Positions 34,541 through 47,806 of a DNA stretch of 64,000 nt are shown piece after piece. Made by a program: the position numbers and the translations under genes. Position 1 is the stretch's first letter; each line of letters starts with the position of its first letter. The stretch comes from Plutella xylostella (Eukaryota > Arthropoda > Insecta > Lepidoptera > Plutellidae): the NCBI RefSeq assembly GCF_932276165.1, contig NC_064003.1, positions 10,992,001-11,056,000 of the forward strand, in the 5' to 3' direction. The notes below the pieces were generated by a model. The model saw nothing but the letters and a program-made list of their open reading frames with translations. It was not told the origin of the DNA and did no database searches.

Positions 34541-34541
34541 A

Positions 34542-35640
34542 CTTAAGAAAGCCATCTATGGTTTAAAGCAGTCTTCTAGAGCATGGAACCAAAGAGTTGA
34601 TAGTTACTTAGAGAAAATGGGTTTCAAAAGGTCACAGGTTGAACCATGTTTGTATAGTAAAATAAATGGTTCTGATAAGATTTATATCGCACTGTATGTA
34701 GATGATTTCTTTGTTTTTTCAAACAATGTGATTGAGACTGATAAAATTAAGAGAGAATTGTCATCAGAATTTAAAATTAAAGATTTGGGTAGTGTCACTC
34801 AATGCTTAGGAATGAGAGTTCAAGTAGACAAACAAAAAGGTATTGTAACTTTAGATCAGGAACAATATATTGAAAAGTTATGTAAAAAATTCAATGTTCA
34901 GAACTGTAAAGCTGCATATACACCAATTGAACCAAAGTTGAATTTAAATAAAAGTGAACACTGTAATACTCAATTACCATACCAGGAGTTGATTGGATCT
35001 ATGATGTATTTAGCTGTACTCACTAGGCCTGACATTGTATTTGCAGTGAATTATTTAAGCCAGTTCAACAATTGTTACAGTGATGAGCACTGGGCTTATG
35101 CTAAAAGGATCTTAAAATATCTGAAAACAACAAAACATTTCTGTTTGACATATACTGCCAGTGGTAATAATAAATTAGAGGCTTATGTTGATGCTGACTG
35201 GGCCAGTAATATACTAGACAGGCGATCCTATACGGGGTTTTTCTTCACTCTATCTGGAGGTTGCGTTTCTTGGGAAACCAGAAAACAAGTAACAGTCGCA
35301 CTGTCCAGCACAGAAGCGGAGTATATGGGGATATCCGAATGTTGTAAAGAAGCTATATATTTAAGAAACCTGCAATATGAGATAACTTCTGAGTTGTATT
35401 GTATAACTATTTTTAATGACAACCAGTCTGCACAGAAGTTGGCAAATAATAACTGTCTGCATAAGAGGTCGAAGCATATCGATATTCGATTCCACTTCTT
35501 TAGAGAACATTTAATAAATAATGTAATTAGATTAGATTACATACCTCTACCTCAGAAATGCCCGCTGACCTATTTACCAAAGGGCTAAATGCAGTAAAGC
35601 ATTATAAATTTTTAGACATGTTAGGATTAAATAAGTAGAG
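34542..35640 (+). pseudogene. Copia C-terminal RT and RNase H
   Basis: The frame resumes with LKKAIYGLKQSSRAW, then the catalytic LYVDDFF near 34695. The RNase H part has EAYVDADWA and VALSSTEAEYMG, with HIDIRFHFFRE near its end. A second indel near 35542-35546 throws the last ~30 codons into another frame, where MPADLFTKGLNAVKHY is readable and stops at TAG 35636-35638. Confidence 0.88.
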
Positions 35641-35706
35641 CAGATGTATTGTTTAAAATTTAAGTTTATTGGTGATACATGTATGGTTTATTTTGTTAAG
35701 TGGGAG

Positions 35707-35836
35707 TGTTGGATTTTAGAATAAGATTAGTGCTTCCTTTGCCTGTAACAAAATTAAATAGTTCCTTTTATGATTACTTCAATCATTGAATAAACGTTCA
35801 CTTCATTCACAGTCATTGGTTGTTTAATTTATAATA
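35707..35836 (+). repeat. Copia 3' LTR
   Basis: 130 bp, one visible difference from the 5' copy (AAATAG against AAATAA). It is followed by the AAAAC target duplication. Confidence 0.92.
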
Positions 35837-35877
35837 AAAACTTTAACTTAAAGTAAATAAAATTATTACAACTGAAA

Positions 35878-36015
35878 TACGCCCTCCTGCCCGCTGGACT
35901 GATGACCTTAGGCGGGAGGCGGGTAGTGGTTGGATGAGGAAGGCCGAGGACTGAGTGTTGTGGCGCTCCTTGGGAGAGGCCTATGTCCAGCAGTGGATGA
36001 TTATTGGCTGATGAT
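35878..36015 (+). repeat. 5'-truncated RTE-type LINE tail
   Basis: Reading from 35881 gives RPPARWTDDLRREAGSGW, then one in-frame TGA, then WRSLGEAYVQQW and a stop. This is the C-terminal end of RTE-type reverse transcriptases. It ends in a GATGATGA tail. Confidence 0.8.
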
Positions 36016-38984
36016 GAACTGAAATACCTATAAGATAAAATTATATAACAGCCTTCAAATTCATTTGTAGTACTCTGTATTAATTATTTAAGTACCTACT
36101 CTGTAATTGAATAATTTATTTGCAATGTATAAAAATATGAATTTTGCACTTAGGTTTGTTTTTTACAAGTATTGGATAATTCGTTACACGATAATTAGGT
36201 ACAATTTAAATTTCTAGTTTGTTTCTGCAATTAAATTAATGTTAAAGTAATTACTTATATCAATTCAAAATACTATTACTATCAGTATCAATAAACAATC
36301 GTAAGAATACATCACATCTTGAAGACTCACAATAGCTATTTTTTACACCTGCCGAAGATATTGTTTGATTGACAAAAGAACCCTAAAAAGTGCAATTAAA
36401 TCCACAATGGCGGGTCATCCATCTTACTGCCACCTCTCACAAATGAGTGTTTTAATTACTTACCTACCAATATAATGTACACTATGTGTGTACATATTCG
36501 TTTTCGTGATAGCTATCAATCACTGTTTACCTTCGAAAAGATATTCGATGGAATAATGTATTTGGATATTTAACACATTTAGTTGCAAATATATCTCGTG
36601 TCTCATGGCGTCTTGGTGTATCACTGATACACGCAGATATTTTGCCACCCCCACCAAAAGCATATTTTCAGGTTTACAAGAGATTTTTGGCTCGAGTTTG
36701 ATTTAATTAATTAAAGAGTGTCCTATAGGTCTCAGTGGCAAAATTGCTTCCAATTTCTTTGACTACTTACCTAGATAGCGATTTATATTGCCTAGTTTTT
36801 TTGCAAGTGAAAAATAACTGATATTTTTTACCCTTATTTGGAGCACCAATAAAAAGATCTTTACATTTACATACTAAAAAAGTAGAGTTATAACAATAGC
36901 TCATAATTTGGTACCATAACGAACTAACATAAAGTACATTTTAAACATGGCTTTCAGCATAAAAGCCTCTTAACTGAGATCATATCGGACAGTCCACTTG
37001 GAAAGATGTGCAGATAGCCAGAAACGATTATATCCGATGATCTATAAAGCAATGCGTCTAAGTGGCCTCTATCATGACTTATGTGACTTACATTCTCATA
37101 CATATGGTGTATTGTGTACTATTAAAGTGTGTTACATCATGGTAAAATAAAATACTTACTTAAATAGAAATGTTTTTTTTATGTGGTTCTTCTTAAAACA
37201 ATTGGCCTTAAATATAAAAAAAGAGGGATACTTGAAATAGTTAATACTATTTAAGGTAGCACGACGTATCATCTGTAAAAATGACAGAGTGAATGTGAAA
37301 TAAGAAACTCACTCCAGTTTATGCAAACACACAAAGTAAAAACAATTTGTTGCACGTACTTACCTGAATTGTAACTATCAAATCGACCTATGTTAGAAAT
37401 ATTTACTTTTAATTCATGGTTAAGTGCGTTTGTTAAGTAAACACAATTCGATACGCTTCCGATACGCAATAGAGGTAGATATTGGTAGAGGTCATTGTCA
37501 TTTCTTTTGCAGTTTATGCAAATGTGCATGACATTGTCACAATGGAAATTTTTTATTTTATTCGGCTATTTCATAGTGATTAAAGTCAATTACTTATAAA
37601 TAAATCTTGATTAAATTTAAATAATAGTACATGCATGTAAACTTGGTATTTGGTGTTTACACACGATCCTTTCATGTATCTTAAGAGTGAATATTTTATT
37701 TTCAAGTATGGATGCCTTGTGAGACGGCTTACACCGCACTATCGTTAATCTATCGTTTAGGGAGTCATAAACACAAACATGCATTGTAGTTCACCCTAAC
37801 TTGGGATTAACTTGCGTTTCGTGACTATACTAGCGTCTTAATATTCGTTAAGTGGCTGCTTTAGTGAGGAGATAAGCGCATGAACATGGTTTATTGATTT
37901 GAAAACGAGTTTTTAAGTAATGCTCATTCATATATGTGTTATGTATGTATAACAGTAACACCTGTATTGTGTAGGCATTGTATTTAAATCTACACGTTAT
38001 TGTGTCACCCATAAGTATAACAGAATGTTTCTTTATCTATACATATTATTTCTATATGTATGTTATAATATCTACATCTTTTTAAAATATTTTAGTAATT
38101 TTTAACCAAATTGAACGATTTAACAATTCCTTATTTACTCACACAATGAATTTTAGAGTGCACGCATCCATCAAAGTCATCCATCACCCAAAATTATGAT
38201 TTATTACGGGTCACGATGGGTAATTGTGGTAATTGTAATTAGAATTCTTACTTATGATATTTAAAACGTTAACTTCGAATGATAAAAAAATATTAGTGTT
38301 ATACTTTTATAGACCCTTATCCATGCGTACTTATCCACCTACAGAAAAAGAAGGATATTGTATTGACATTTAAATGAATATAAGAAAATAGCTTCCCTTT
38401 TATGTCTCCTTTACTATAAAGAAACCGCCTGTACTTACCTATAATTATGGGTTATCAACACCTAAGTTTTTACAGCAATTTATCAATTGCTATTATCTCC
38501 GGGTTTCCCATATTGATGTGGCTGGCTAATATTTACTTCTGCTGTTTCCTCTTAAGAAGCAACCATTCTACTAATGTTACGTTAAGGCCGTATTTACAAT
38601 CATATAGTGTATGTATTGTATAGTATATCATTCAGGCTATTTGTCAAAATAAATATAAAGTCCAATAAATTTCAAAACACCTTGAATGTAAATTATATTT
38701 AGCATTTTCAAATCGATCACCCCCGAGCTCAATAAAGAAGCAATAAGTTATTGTGTACAGCAAATATGCAATTTATTTAGATGTTAACTTGAAGGCTTCC
38801 CTCGTCAATCCACAGTCAATACACCCATTGTGTAGTTAAGGCTAGAAGGTAAGCCCAAAGGTAGTATTTGGCTAAGCTCACATTGAGTCATGGTCCTGAC
38901 TTAGTGACCTGAGTATGACCACGGGTACCTACGGCATACTGAAAAGCGCTTTGTGGTCTGTGAACAATAACATATGTATTAATT

Positions 38985-39065
38985 ATTTATTTAATACTTT
39001 ATTGCACAACATACGTATAAGTGTACTAAAGGTGGACTTAATGCTAAAACCAATTTCTACCAGCC
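38985..39065. repeat. Second copy of the CTTTATTGCACA repeat fragment
   Basis: Shares ACTTTATTGCACA, AAAGGTGGACTTAATGC and CAATTTCTACCAGCC with 9515-9640 in the same order. Confidence 0.65.
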
Positions 39066-41038
39066 TACAGGAGGTACAGGAAACAGGTAGGAAGGTAAGA
39101 TAAGTAGCTAAGAGCAGATCAGATACTCGCTTTTACAAATAAAGCAATTTTACTACTCTGATAAAACTACAAAAATAATTAAAATTATACTTTCTGACAT
39201 TGTGTGGCCAGTCTGTACTGTACAATCTAGGTACCTAGGTAGGTCCAGCAGCGGATGTATTGCACAACTGTTTAATTGTTTCATTAATCTGGTGACCTCT
39301 GATTGAGGTGAAAAATGCCAACGTCTTATTCAGCTTCAGCTATTGTTTCACGGGTTGCTAATCAATGTCCAGGATATCAGTGAGGTCGAATTGAAAAGAG
39401 TTATAAATGTTATAATGGAAGGTACTTCTGTAACTTCAACGAACTAATATTCGTGTGAAATTGGCATAGCATACCCGTTGTCCAAATTTATTAAACTATA
39501 TGTACTTCTACAAAAAAATTGCATAATTATGGCAGTTCAGCCTTAAAGGTGAGCAAGGTATGCAACATAGAGACCCCGTTACGGACGTCCTAAGCGAGTA
39601 AAACGACAACACCTGATGGCAGTGCGGTTTCTGTATCAATTCCATCCACAACAATGTCATCTATTATTGAAATAACGACAATTTCATGACTGTTTGTACT
39701 ACATATAGGTACATATTATATATGATAGTATCCGGCTTTTTACAATACTTACCTCGATTTAGTCTCTATCCAAGGTCACCCAAGGTGGCGACCCAGCCAG
39801 TTCGTGACCCCAGCTTGCCACTGCTTGTCTCACCGCATCCGTCGCAGCGTGAAGCTTCAAAAAACCCGAGACAAGGATCATGAAACCCTCAGAATAATAA
39901 CAATTAAACAATTTACGTCTTACTAAAGCACAGTGGGACACATGTTCGAATGCATCTTATTTAATTTATAGGTAGTAGGTTCTAGGAGAGGTTATGTCCG
40001 CCCGCCCTTTGGTCACCTACTCAGCTGTCACACGAGTAGCATTGTTGGGACCTCCATATTTTTTTAAACTTCTATATTTTTACTGCCACAGTCAAGAGGG
40101 TATCTTTATTTTCATAAATGTATTCAGATTGCTACTGCTCTTTGTTCGGACTGTACTCTAGACCCAATATTATGTATGTGGTCATTTATTGCCACTTTTA
40201 GCCGCTTTATTACTCATTGTCTCTTCTTGTTCGCACGGCGCGCGCTGGCGTAATCAACTCTACACTGATATGGGTATATTGTTCACTATGTTACATGCTA
40301 ATTTTATAAGCAGGCTCCTAATTTGTAATGAACAGATCTGTGAAATGTGATAGAGGTACTAGTAAGGCAACAAGAGGATTCGTAAGGAGATGTAAAAATA
40401 CATAAAACATAGTGTTTACTCAACTATTTTTTTCACGCCGTTCTTATAGATAGAATGTTCATATGCATCATTAACCAACACCGTAAATAACACGACTGTA
40501 GGTACAACCTTCAGGGTGAGCTGAAAAATAAATATTGCACAACTTATAATGGTCTAATTTACAGAGAGCTTGAGTGCCCGGTGCCCTTATATCTCGCACC
40601 TATGGTGTGAAGGCGACAGATGTTTGAACCACTTTAAGGGGACAACTGGCGCCGTCGACATGAGCTTCCAGCAAAAGACATGTCGCAACTTCTATGGACA
40701 TGTTATTGAGCGTCATATCAATTGAATCACATAGAAACCGGAAGTGACGTTGCGAAGTGTCGCCTCCTACCACCTCATGTCGCCTGCAGCCAATTGACAC
40801 CTTTATGCTTTATCGCAGAGTGAATCAAACTACACACTAGCCTTCGCGAGCCCATGAGATCGCACATCGGGTGTCAACTGAGATGTTTATCTTCACTTTA
40901 TCTTACATTGCAATGGTCTGTGATAATATATCCTCTGGGATAGATGGTAGGATAGTCTTCGATGTGCTGGCCCTGTGGGTGTGATCTGCGGATCCATATC
41001 TGTAGATAATTACGTTAAGTTATCTAGATAAATTATAC

Positions 41039-41898
41039 TGTAACGTAGCGCCTTAGGGTCGGCTAGCTCAGGGGGTGCTACGCTAACATAAATTAACCTA
41101 ATGACTGATCATTTGGGTTACGTATCTGAGTGGAGTTTGAATTGAAACAACTGATTTGGTTTTACGAATACAACGAGGATAAAATCTTTGACTTTTATTT
41201 ATATATAATGCTTAACCAACAACACGATATAATTACAACATACGGCCCAGACTATGAATACGACCAAGAACCGATAATCTAGTTTTATTGACAATTCTGA
41301 TGCGACTCTTTATGCTTTTAAATGCTTTTGGATATGACAATTATGCTTGCGGCTGAAGGCCCTTTTACAGAGAGGTTGAGGGAGCAGGGGTGGAATAAAC
41401 GTGGTACAGAATCCGGCAGTTCCTTTGGGTTCTGGGAGCGACGCGATCGATCGAACCGCAACCAGACTTAGTAGAAGTGCCAGGTCTTTCGAGAACTCCG
41501 TAGTTCCACCAGGCTCTTGCAAACGTGTGCGGGGGAAGACCACAACGCAAGCTTGAGGAAGGCAGACTTACTGAGCCGGTCTATGTCTTTAGCGCACTAG
41601 ACCTCCGGAAGCGACGCGGTCGACCGAACCGCAACCAGAGCTAGGTGTGAGCACTAAGACGACCCCACGAGTATTGCCTTTCTGTCCGCGCGTGCGCCCT
41701 TTTATATGCGGCTTCCGTAGTGGGGAGTGGCGGCACGCGGCGGCGGCGAATCTTGTTTACTTCAGTGGCAGTGGAATCTTCCATGACGTCATCGAGTGGC
41801 GGCAGCGGCGGTGGCGGATGTTGTTTACTTGCTCGCGGCCGTAGAATTTTCCGTGACGTCGCGCTGTCTTCTTGTTTCTATGGTGCGCGGGCGTCACA
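41039..41898 (-). repeat. 3' LTR of the LARD-like element
   Basis: 860 bp. On the minus strand it starts TGTGACGCCC and ends CGTTACA. It contains TATAAAAG, CRE-type TGACGTCA and candidate AATAAA signals (minus strand of ~41193 and ~41282). Confidence 0.9.
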
Positions 41899-43158
41899 TT
41901 CTCCCCCTTCTTATGGAGATTTTTACCTGTAAAAATCACCGTCTAAGTACATGTTGTATACTCTGAAATCCTTTTGTGGTTTTGTCCCTCAAAACTTGCG
42001 AAACTTAACTATCTTCATACTTTTAAGTGCTACTTAGAAAAACTAATTTACTAACTATTCCAAGAATATTAGTCCTATACCTATATAAGCGACTATTTTA
42101 CTAACTATTTTGAAAATAGTAGTCATTTCTGCCTTTGACTTTGAGTGAAAACAGAACATAACATCCCTTCACCTAAAATATGACAAACAAAAATAACGAC
42201 TAAAAAAAAATGCAGCACCTTTGCTACAACAAAAAAAAAAGAATGTTTGTGCTTTACTGCGACTTCCTTATATATTTTGGGAGTCTGACCATCCCCTTTC
42301 TGGGTTCCCCCTTCTTTTTTTCCCACTTCTCTTCTCCTTATTTAAGTAACTGCTACTTCTATCGGCAACCACTAAAAATACTACTACAAAATTCAACGCA
42401 AATGTCTACTTTTCTAGGCCAACATTGGTATAATAATATATAGGTATACTGTTTAACTACAAAAAATAAATGACAACATTATAACTTAACTATGTTTTTA
42501 AACGACTTTAAACTGATTTCACGACTTATTCCATTATAACTGATTTAATGCACGGTTATAAAGTTTATTCCAACTAGATATTTTACATACTATTTCTAAA
42601 ATAGCAGTCCTACTGCCCTCGATGGCACAACAAAACTAAACTATGTCCTTTCTTCTGGACAGAATCAACGAAAGTATGAACATAAACTGCAAGTTCCTTT
42701 GACAAATCAAAAATAACAACTTTGTTACGACATCAGCGTCCTCTGACCCATGTAATAACAAAACACTATAGGTGTGTATAACACTATTATCTCTTTGATT
42801 TACTAACTTAGAAGGCTTGCCAGGCTCTTCCTCAGACTCAACGAAGTTGCTTTATCCATAAACAAAACTTATTTCTAAAAACTAGCTGCACATGTAAAGA
42901 AAACCACATTCACTTAGTATTCTCAGAACGTATAAGCAACTATCCTGTCACCGGGTGCACTGGACCGCTGCTGCTGGGGCCGCTGACTCCGGTTAAGTTG
43001 ACCCGAAGCGCGCCTCGATGTGATGTCCCCGTGCCGCTAAGTGATAGGCGCGGTGGCGCAGCTCGCGGCGCCACTGCTAGCACCCATCACTGGGCACACC
43101 GGAGCTCGACTGCTGATGCAGCCTCTACTACCAGCGATCCGAACATAAGGCTACCAAG

Positions 43159-44874
43159 CCTTTTCATGAACGAGATGGAATGCTATCAAAAATACAGGAG
43201 CACATTCCAACTCTCTATCCATTTCTGAGCCAGTGTTACTCGTTGCCCAGCCAGCTGTTCTATGACTCTGAGTCCATATCGTCACAGGTTGGGGCGCAAC
43301 AAGGGGACCCATTAGGACCACTAATCTTTAGCTTAGCCATTAATGATGTCGTTAAATCGTTAGCTTCCCCATTGAATGTGTGGTATTTGGATGATGGGAC
43401 AATTGGTGGAAACATCGATACGGTGGAAAAAGACATGAAAGCTATTATAGACATGTTTAAGGAAATGGGTCTTGAATTAAATAGTAACAAATGTGAACTT
43501 TTCTGTTGCAGCCCGAATATCCCCAACTTGTCCACCATAACAAATCTAGTCCCAGGAATGAAACTGTTGGATAAGGCAAACTTTACTGTCTTGGGAGCCC
43601 CTATTTTTCCTGAAGGTGTTCCACCACTACTTGATGGAAAAAGGGAGGGAATCAACAAGACAGTGAGTGGATTGAAGCAGTTACCGGCCCATGTTGCGCT
43701 TACAATCTTTCGCTGCTGTTTGTCTATGCCGAAGCTGACATATGCTCTGAGGACTTCTCCAGTTTGGTTGTTCCCAGCAAACATAGCTAATATTGATAAC
43801 TGTATCAAAAATGTCCTGGAGCAAGTCCTTAACATCAAATTGGAGGGGGATCAGTGGCGACAAGCAGCATTACCGATCAGACACGGTGGTCTGGGCATAA
43901 GACGAGTCAAAGAGACCGGTCACTCGGCTTTCCTATCCTCGGCGCACGGCGTAGTGGATCTTGTCACTCGGATCTTATCGATTAATGGTGACGGATTCCG
44001 CTTGCCTTTTGTTACTGAGGCTTTAGAGGGCTGGGAAGCTCAATGTCCTGGAAAAGAATTGCCTGATCACCTTGATGTCCAGAAAGCCTGGGATGACGTT
44101 CTGTGCAAATCTGTTTTGGACAAAATCATGGAGAGCAGTATAGGTGTAGATTTGGCGAGAGTGAGGGCTTCATCAAAACCTGAATCGGGCTCTTGGCTTC
44201 ACGCGTTGCCGTCTCCTCAAATGGGCACCCTCTTGGACGATGACTCGTTGAGAATAGCAGTAGCATTAAGGCTCGGCTGCGACATATGTGAGCAGCATCA
44301 TTGTATTTGCGGTGCACTGGTAGACTCAAGGGGTCATCATGGTCTAAGTTGTCCCAAGTGCGCTGGTAGATTTCCAAGACATCATGCGCTAAATGACTTG
44401 ATTAAGAGGGCAATGGTCATGGCGAATATCCCGTGCGTCCTGGAACCACCAGGTTTGAGTCGCACTGATGGGAAGCGTCCGGATGGTCTAACGCTGGTCC
44501 CCTGGGAGCGTGGCAGAAGCTTGTTGTGGGATGCCACATGTGTTAGCACGTTTGCAGCTTCACATTTAGCAGGAACGGCAAGAGTAGCGGGCTCGGCGGC
44601 TGAGAATGCCGCTAGATTAAAGCACCAAAAGTATACGGATTTAAAAAACCGTTACTTGTTTGTCCCTGTAGCAGTGGAGACGAGCGGAGTTTGGGGTGGT
44701 GAAGCTAAAGCCCTCATAAGGGATCTAGGCCGCCGTATTGCCTCGCGAGGACATGATCGTCGCTCCGGGTCGTACTTGGCTCAAAGGCTCTCTCTTGCTA
44801 TTCAAAGAGGTAACGCTGCAAGCATTATGGGTACTTTTGGGCCAGGTATGACTCGTGGCGGATTATTAGATTAA
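43159..44874 (+). pseudogene. 5'-truncated RT plus C-terminal endonuclease of a non-LTR-type retroelement
   Basis: The open frame runs from about 43141 with an internal ATG at 43180 (564 codons). RT motifs B (GAQQGDPLGPLIFSLAINDV) and C (VWYLDDGTIGG) are present. Motif A, with the first catalytic aspartate, would lie upstream and is absent, so the RT is incomplete. The C-terminal third has a zinc-like cluster (CDICEQHHCICG ... HHGLSCPKCAGRFPRHH). It is followed by RPDGLTLVPWERGRSLLWDAT and a downstream KHQKY. This resembles the PD-(D/E)xK restriction-like endonuclease of R2-type elements. It ends AIQRGNAASIMGTFGPG. I recognise the style from unnamed RTs in invertebrate genomes but not a named clade. 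A GACGATGACGATG tail near 44919 may be its 3' end. It lies antisense within the LTR element. Confidence 0.7.
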
Positions 44875-44879
44875 TTTAA

Positions 44880-47146
44880 TTTTACTTTTTACTTTGACGA
44901 AGCATGTTACGCTGACGATGACGATGTTCTAGACAGCAAAGACTACTTTACTAACTATTTCTAAAATAGTAGTCCTATAAACCTATTATTGATTACACTG
45001 CGACAATAACAAATAAAAAACGACCTACATGACTAACGACAGATCGTTGCCCATCATACAAAACTACCACCCTATGGTAAACTATTAATTCCTGTAATAT
45101 GTATCCTATATCCTAATGCCTAATATCTACTTAGTACTATTTGTTTTCCTCTAAGTTTATTTTGTAACGTGTATTTATTGTACCTACTATTTATACTTTT
45201 ATTTATTAAGCTTAACTGTATTTTACACTTTTTTTTGTTTTGGTTTTTATACTTTTTATCTTTATTTTAACATCTTTAAATTTTAACTTGTTTTATTTTA
45301 CTCCGATTCTTATATATGTACAAGTTCCTCCTTTTAATATCGGTTACGGTATCCACTTATGTCTTGTTTACTACGATTTTACCGTACCTGCTGCATACTT
45401 AAATTTTACATTTTCTTATTGAGCTTTTATTCACATCTTATACTTATATCGGTTGTAATTACTCACTGCTTCTACTTTAAATCAGATTTTTTTATATACC
45501 TAAAGGCCTTCATTAACATATATTTTTATGTGATACGCGTATCTGTCTAATAAGTACTTATTTACACATTCCCCACCGGTGGGATTTACTAACTTATACA
45601 TGTGTTTATTTACATGACCCAACTAATGACCTGTTTCTTACTTGTGCCCTTATGACAAACAAATAAGTAAATTTATCATTACTACCCCGATATTTAGTTT
45701 CGGTTTTATACTTGATCTATCTCAAGACGGTTTTCATTCCTATTTTTATTGCCTTATGTCGCCTTTTTTCCAATTTTTAGGTGTACTATGGAGGTGGAAC
45801 CCGTGCATTTCCTCAGCCTAGGTGTTCCAGAGCTCTTAGTTATCCCTGTACCTTGATATAGCTATTCCTTTATATTCTGTTGAATAACTATCCTTGTGTC
45901 CTTCCCTGTACCTTGATATAGCTATTCCTTTATATTCTGTTGAATAACTATCCTTATTTATTTGAATATTAAATTATTTTTCACTTCTTAGCTATTCACT
46001 CACTTGAACCAACTCGGAATTTTTTTACACCCCCCCTTCATGTTGCTTCCTCCACACTATTATCCCTTTTTGGTCTGTTACTTTTTAAAATAATATACGG
46101 TTTTTTTATTTAACTCCACTCCACAAATATATTCTGTTTCTTTTATATTTTAAATATGATTTAACTTTACTCCTGCGTTAATATTTGTCTAATTCCTCGA
46201 TTAAAAAAAAATATATCCTCTTTTACTTATTGCTTATTTTCTGATTTTTCTATTAATTATTCCCTTATTTACTGATTATTTCTTGCTATTAATTTTTTTT
46301 TTAACTATTACTTTACTTACTACTTTTATTAATTTACCAAATACTTTACTGAACAGTACTGAACGTCCGTCGTCCCTCATACTTATTTTGTATACCTCCG
46401 AGCAAGTATACCTACTGATTGTCTTACCGACAGACTTCTACTGACCAGGTGGACAGCTCCACAAGTTGGACCGACTTTGACATACACACGACTTAGTTAC
46501 TCACTTAACCATGGTACGAAATATGACAAAACGATCCCCAGTTATGGATCAAAGTTGACGCGTAAGACCTGCTTTGCCTGTGAAAGGACTTTTACTCATA
46601 TATCTCGGTTTGTAAATGTGTACTGACATTTACCCTCTATTTTTCTTTTATAACTTGACTTCTTTAACTAATGACGGACGGACTTCTGACTGATTTACCC
46701 TCTGTATTTGGGGTTCGAATCTTGAACCTACTCCCAAATACCTAACCCGAATGGGTCTTCGAGTTTGAGACCAAATTTGACATAAACAACGTAGCTGCTC
46801 ACTTAACTATAGTTCGAGATATGCAAAGATGATACTCAACGGCGGCGGTAAACCATTGACCGGCAAAATGCAACGAAATCTACCGAATCACTTACTAAAC
46901 TGAGTCGATTTTGACGTATCCTACTAAGTTACTCATAATACGACAAAAACCGAACCTCCCTTGTGGTTTGACCGACCGATGAAAACGAAAGACTACCGAA
47001 GTACCTACTTGTACTCTTGGCCTGAATTCCGAACAAAATGGTCTTCCCGTTTGGATTACTAATTTTGGGCAACAAATGTAACGTAAATCTTATTATTACG
47101 AAACAAGTGGGCCTACCCTTTTAGGGTTTTTACGTTGGGCGCCAAA
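44880..47146. other. AT-rich non-coding interior of the LARD-like element
   Basis: Long pyrimidine- and AT-rich DNA on the plus strand with no frame over ~77 codons that I trust. Short blocks such as TACTAACTATTT..AAAATAG recur at about 42094, 42589 and 44951. Loosely similar ~100-bp blocks near 46470, 46770 and 46905 suggest an old repeated leader next to the primer site. Confidence 0.5.
45841..45960. repeat. Two-copy tandem duplication, 60-bp unit
   Basis: CCCTGTACCTTGATATAGCT and the following bases up to CTATCCTT repeat exactly at a 60-bp offset. Confidence 0.95.
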
Positions 47147-47806
47147 TGTAACGTAGCGCCTTAGGGTCGGCTAGCTCAGGGGGTGCTACGCTAACATAAA
47201 TGAACCTAATGACTGATCATTTGGGTTACCTATCTGAGTGGAGTTTGAATTGAAACAACTGATTTGGTTTTACGAATACAACGAGGATAAAATCTTTGAC
47301 TTTTATTTATATATAATGCTTAACCAACAACACGATATAATTACAACATACGGCCCAGACTATGAATACGACCAAGAACCGATAATCTAGTTTTATTGAC
47401 AATTCTGATGCGACTCTTTATGCTATTAAATGCTTTTGGATATGACAATTATGCTTGCGGCTGAAGGCCCTTTTACAGAGAGGTTGAGGGAGCAGGGGTG
47501 GAATAAACGTGGTACAGAATCCGGCAGTTCCTTTGGGTTCTGGGAGCGACGCGATCGATCGAACCGCAACCAGACTTAGTAGAAGTGCCAGGTCTTTCGA
47601 GAACTCCGTAGTTCCACCAGGCTCTTGCAAACGTGTGCGGGGGAAGACCACAACGCAAGCTTGAGGAAGGCAGACTTACTGAGCCGGTCTATGTCTTTAG
47701 CGCACTAGACCTCCGGAAGCGACGCGGTCGACCGAACCGCAACCAGAGCTAGGTGTGAGCACTAAGACGACCCCACGAGTATTGCCTTTCTGTCCGCGCG
47801 TGCGCC

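Larger units (their letters stand above)
31389..35836 (+). mobile_element. Full-length Copia-type LTR retrotransposon, now broken
   Basis: The 130-bp LTRs (31389-31518 and 35707-35836) start TGTTGGATTTTAG and differ at one visible base. The target duplication AAAAC flanks both ends (31384-31388 and 35837-35841). The primer site GGTTATGGTCCCAG directly follows the 5' LTR and matches the internal initiator-tRNA-Met priming known for Drosophila copia. The polypurine tract AAGTGGGAG precedes the 3' LTR. The coding order is gag, protease, integrase, RT, RNase H. It is interrupted by a 147-bp MITE and two small frameshifts, so it cannot supply its own proteins. Confidence 0.95.
35837..41034. other. 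Intergenic stretch, largely featureless
   Basis: AT-rich DNA with only an RTE tail (35878-36015) and a repeat fragment (38985-39065) recognised. Patches at 39760-39900 and 40565-40805 are richer in GC and have short minus-strand frames (60 and 66 codons), but no splice context or known motif. I see no gene. Confidence 0.55.

Noticed and set aside
39759..39941. Possible minus-strand exon
   Set aside because: The 60-codon frame is plausible in composition but has no acceptor/donor pair or partner exon that I can find.
41310..41939. Small frames in the 860-bp repeats
   Set aside because: They occur identically in both copies of a long terminal repeat and lack any motif.
43260..43838. 192-codon minus-strand frame inside the LTR element
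   Set aside because: Considered as possible pol of the minus-oriented element, but it is the antisense of the plus-strand RT, whose motifs are clear.
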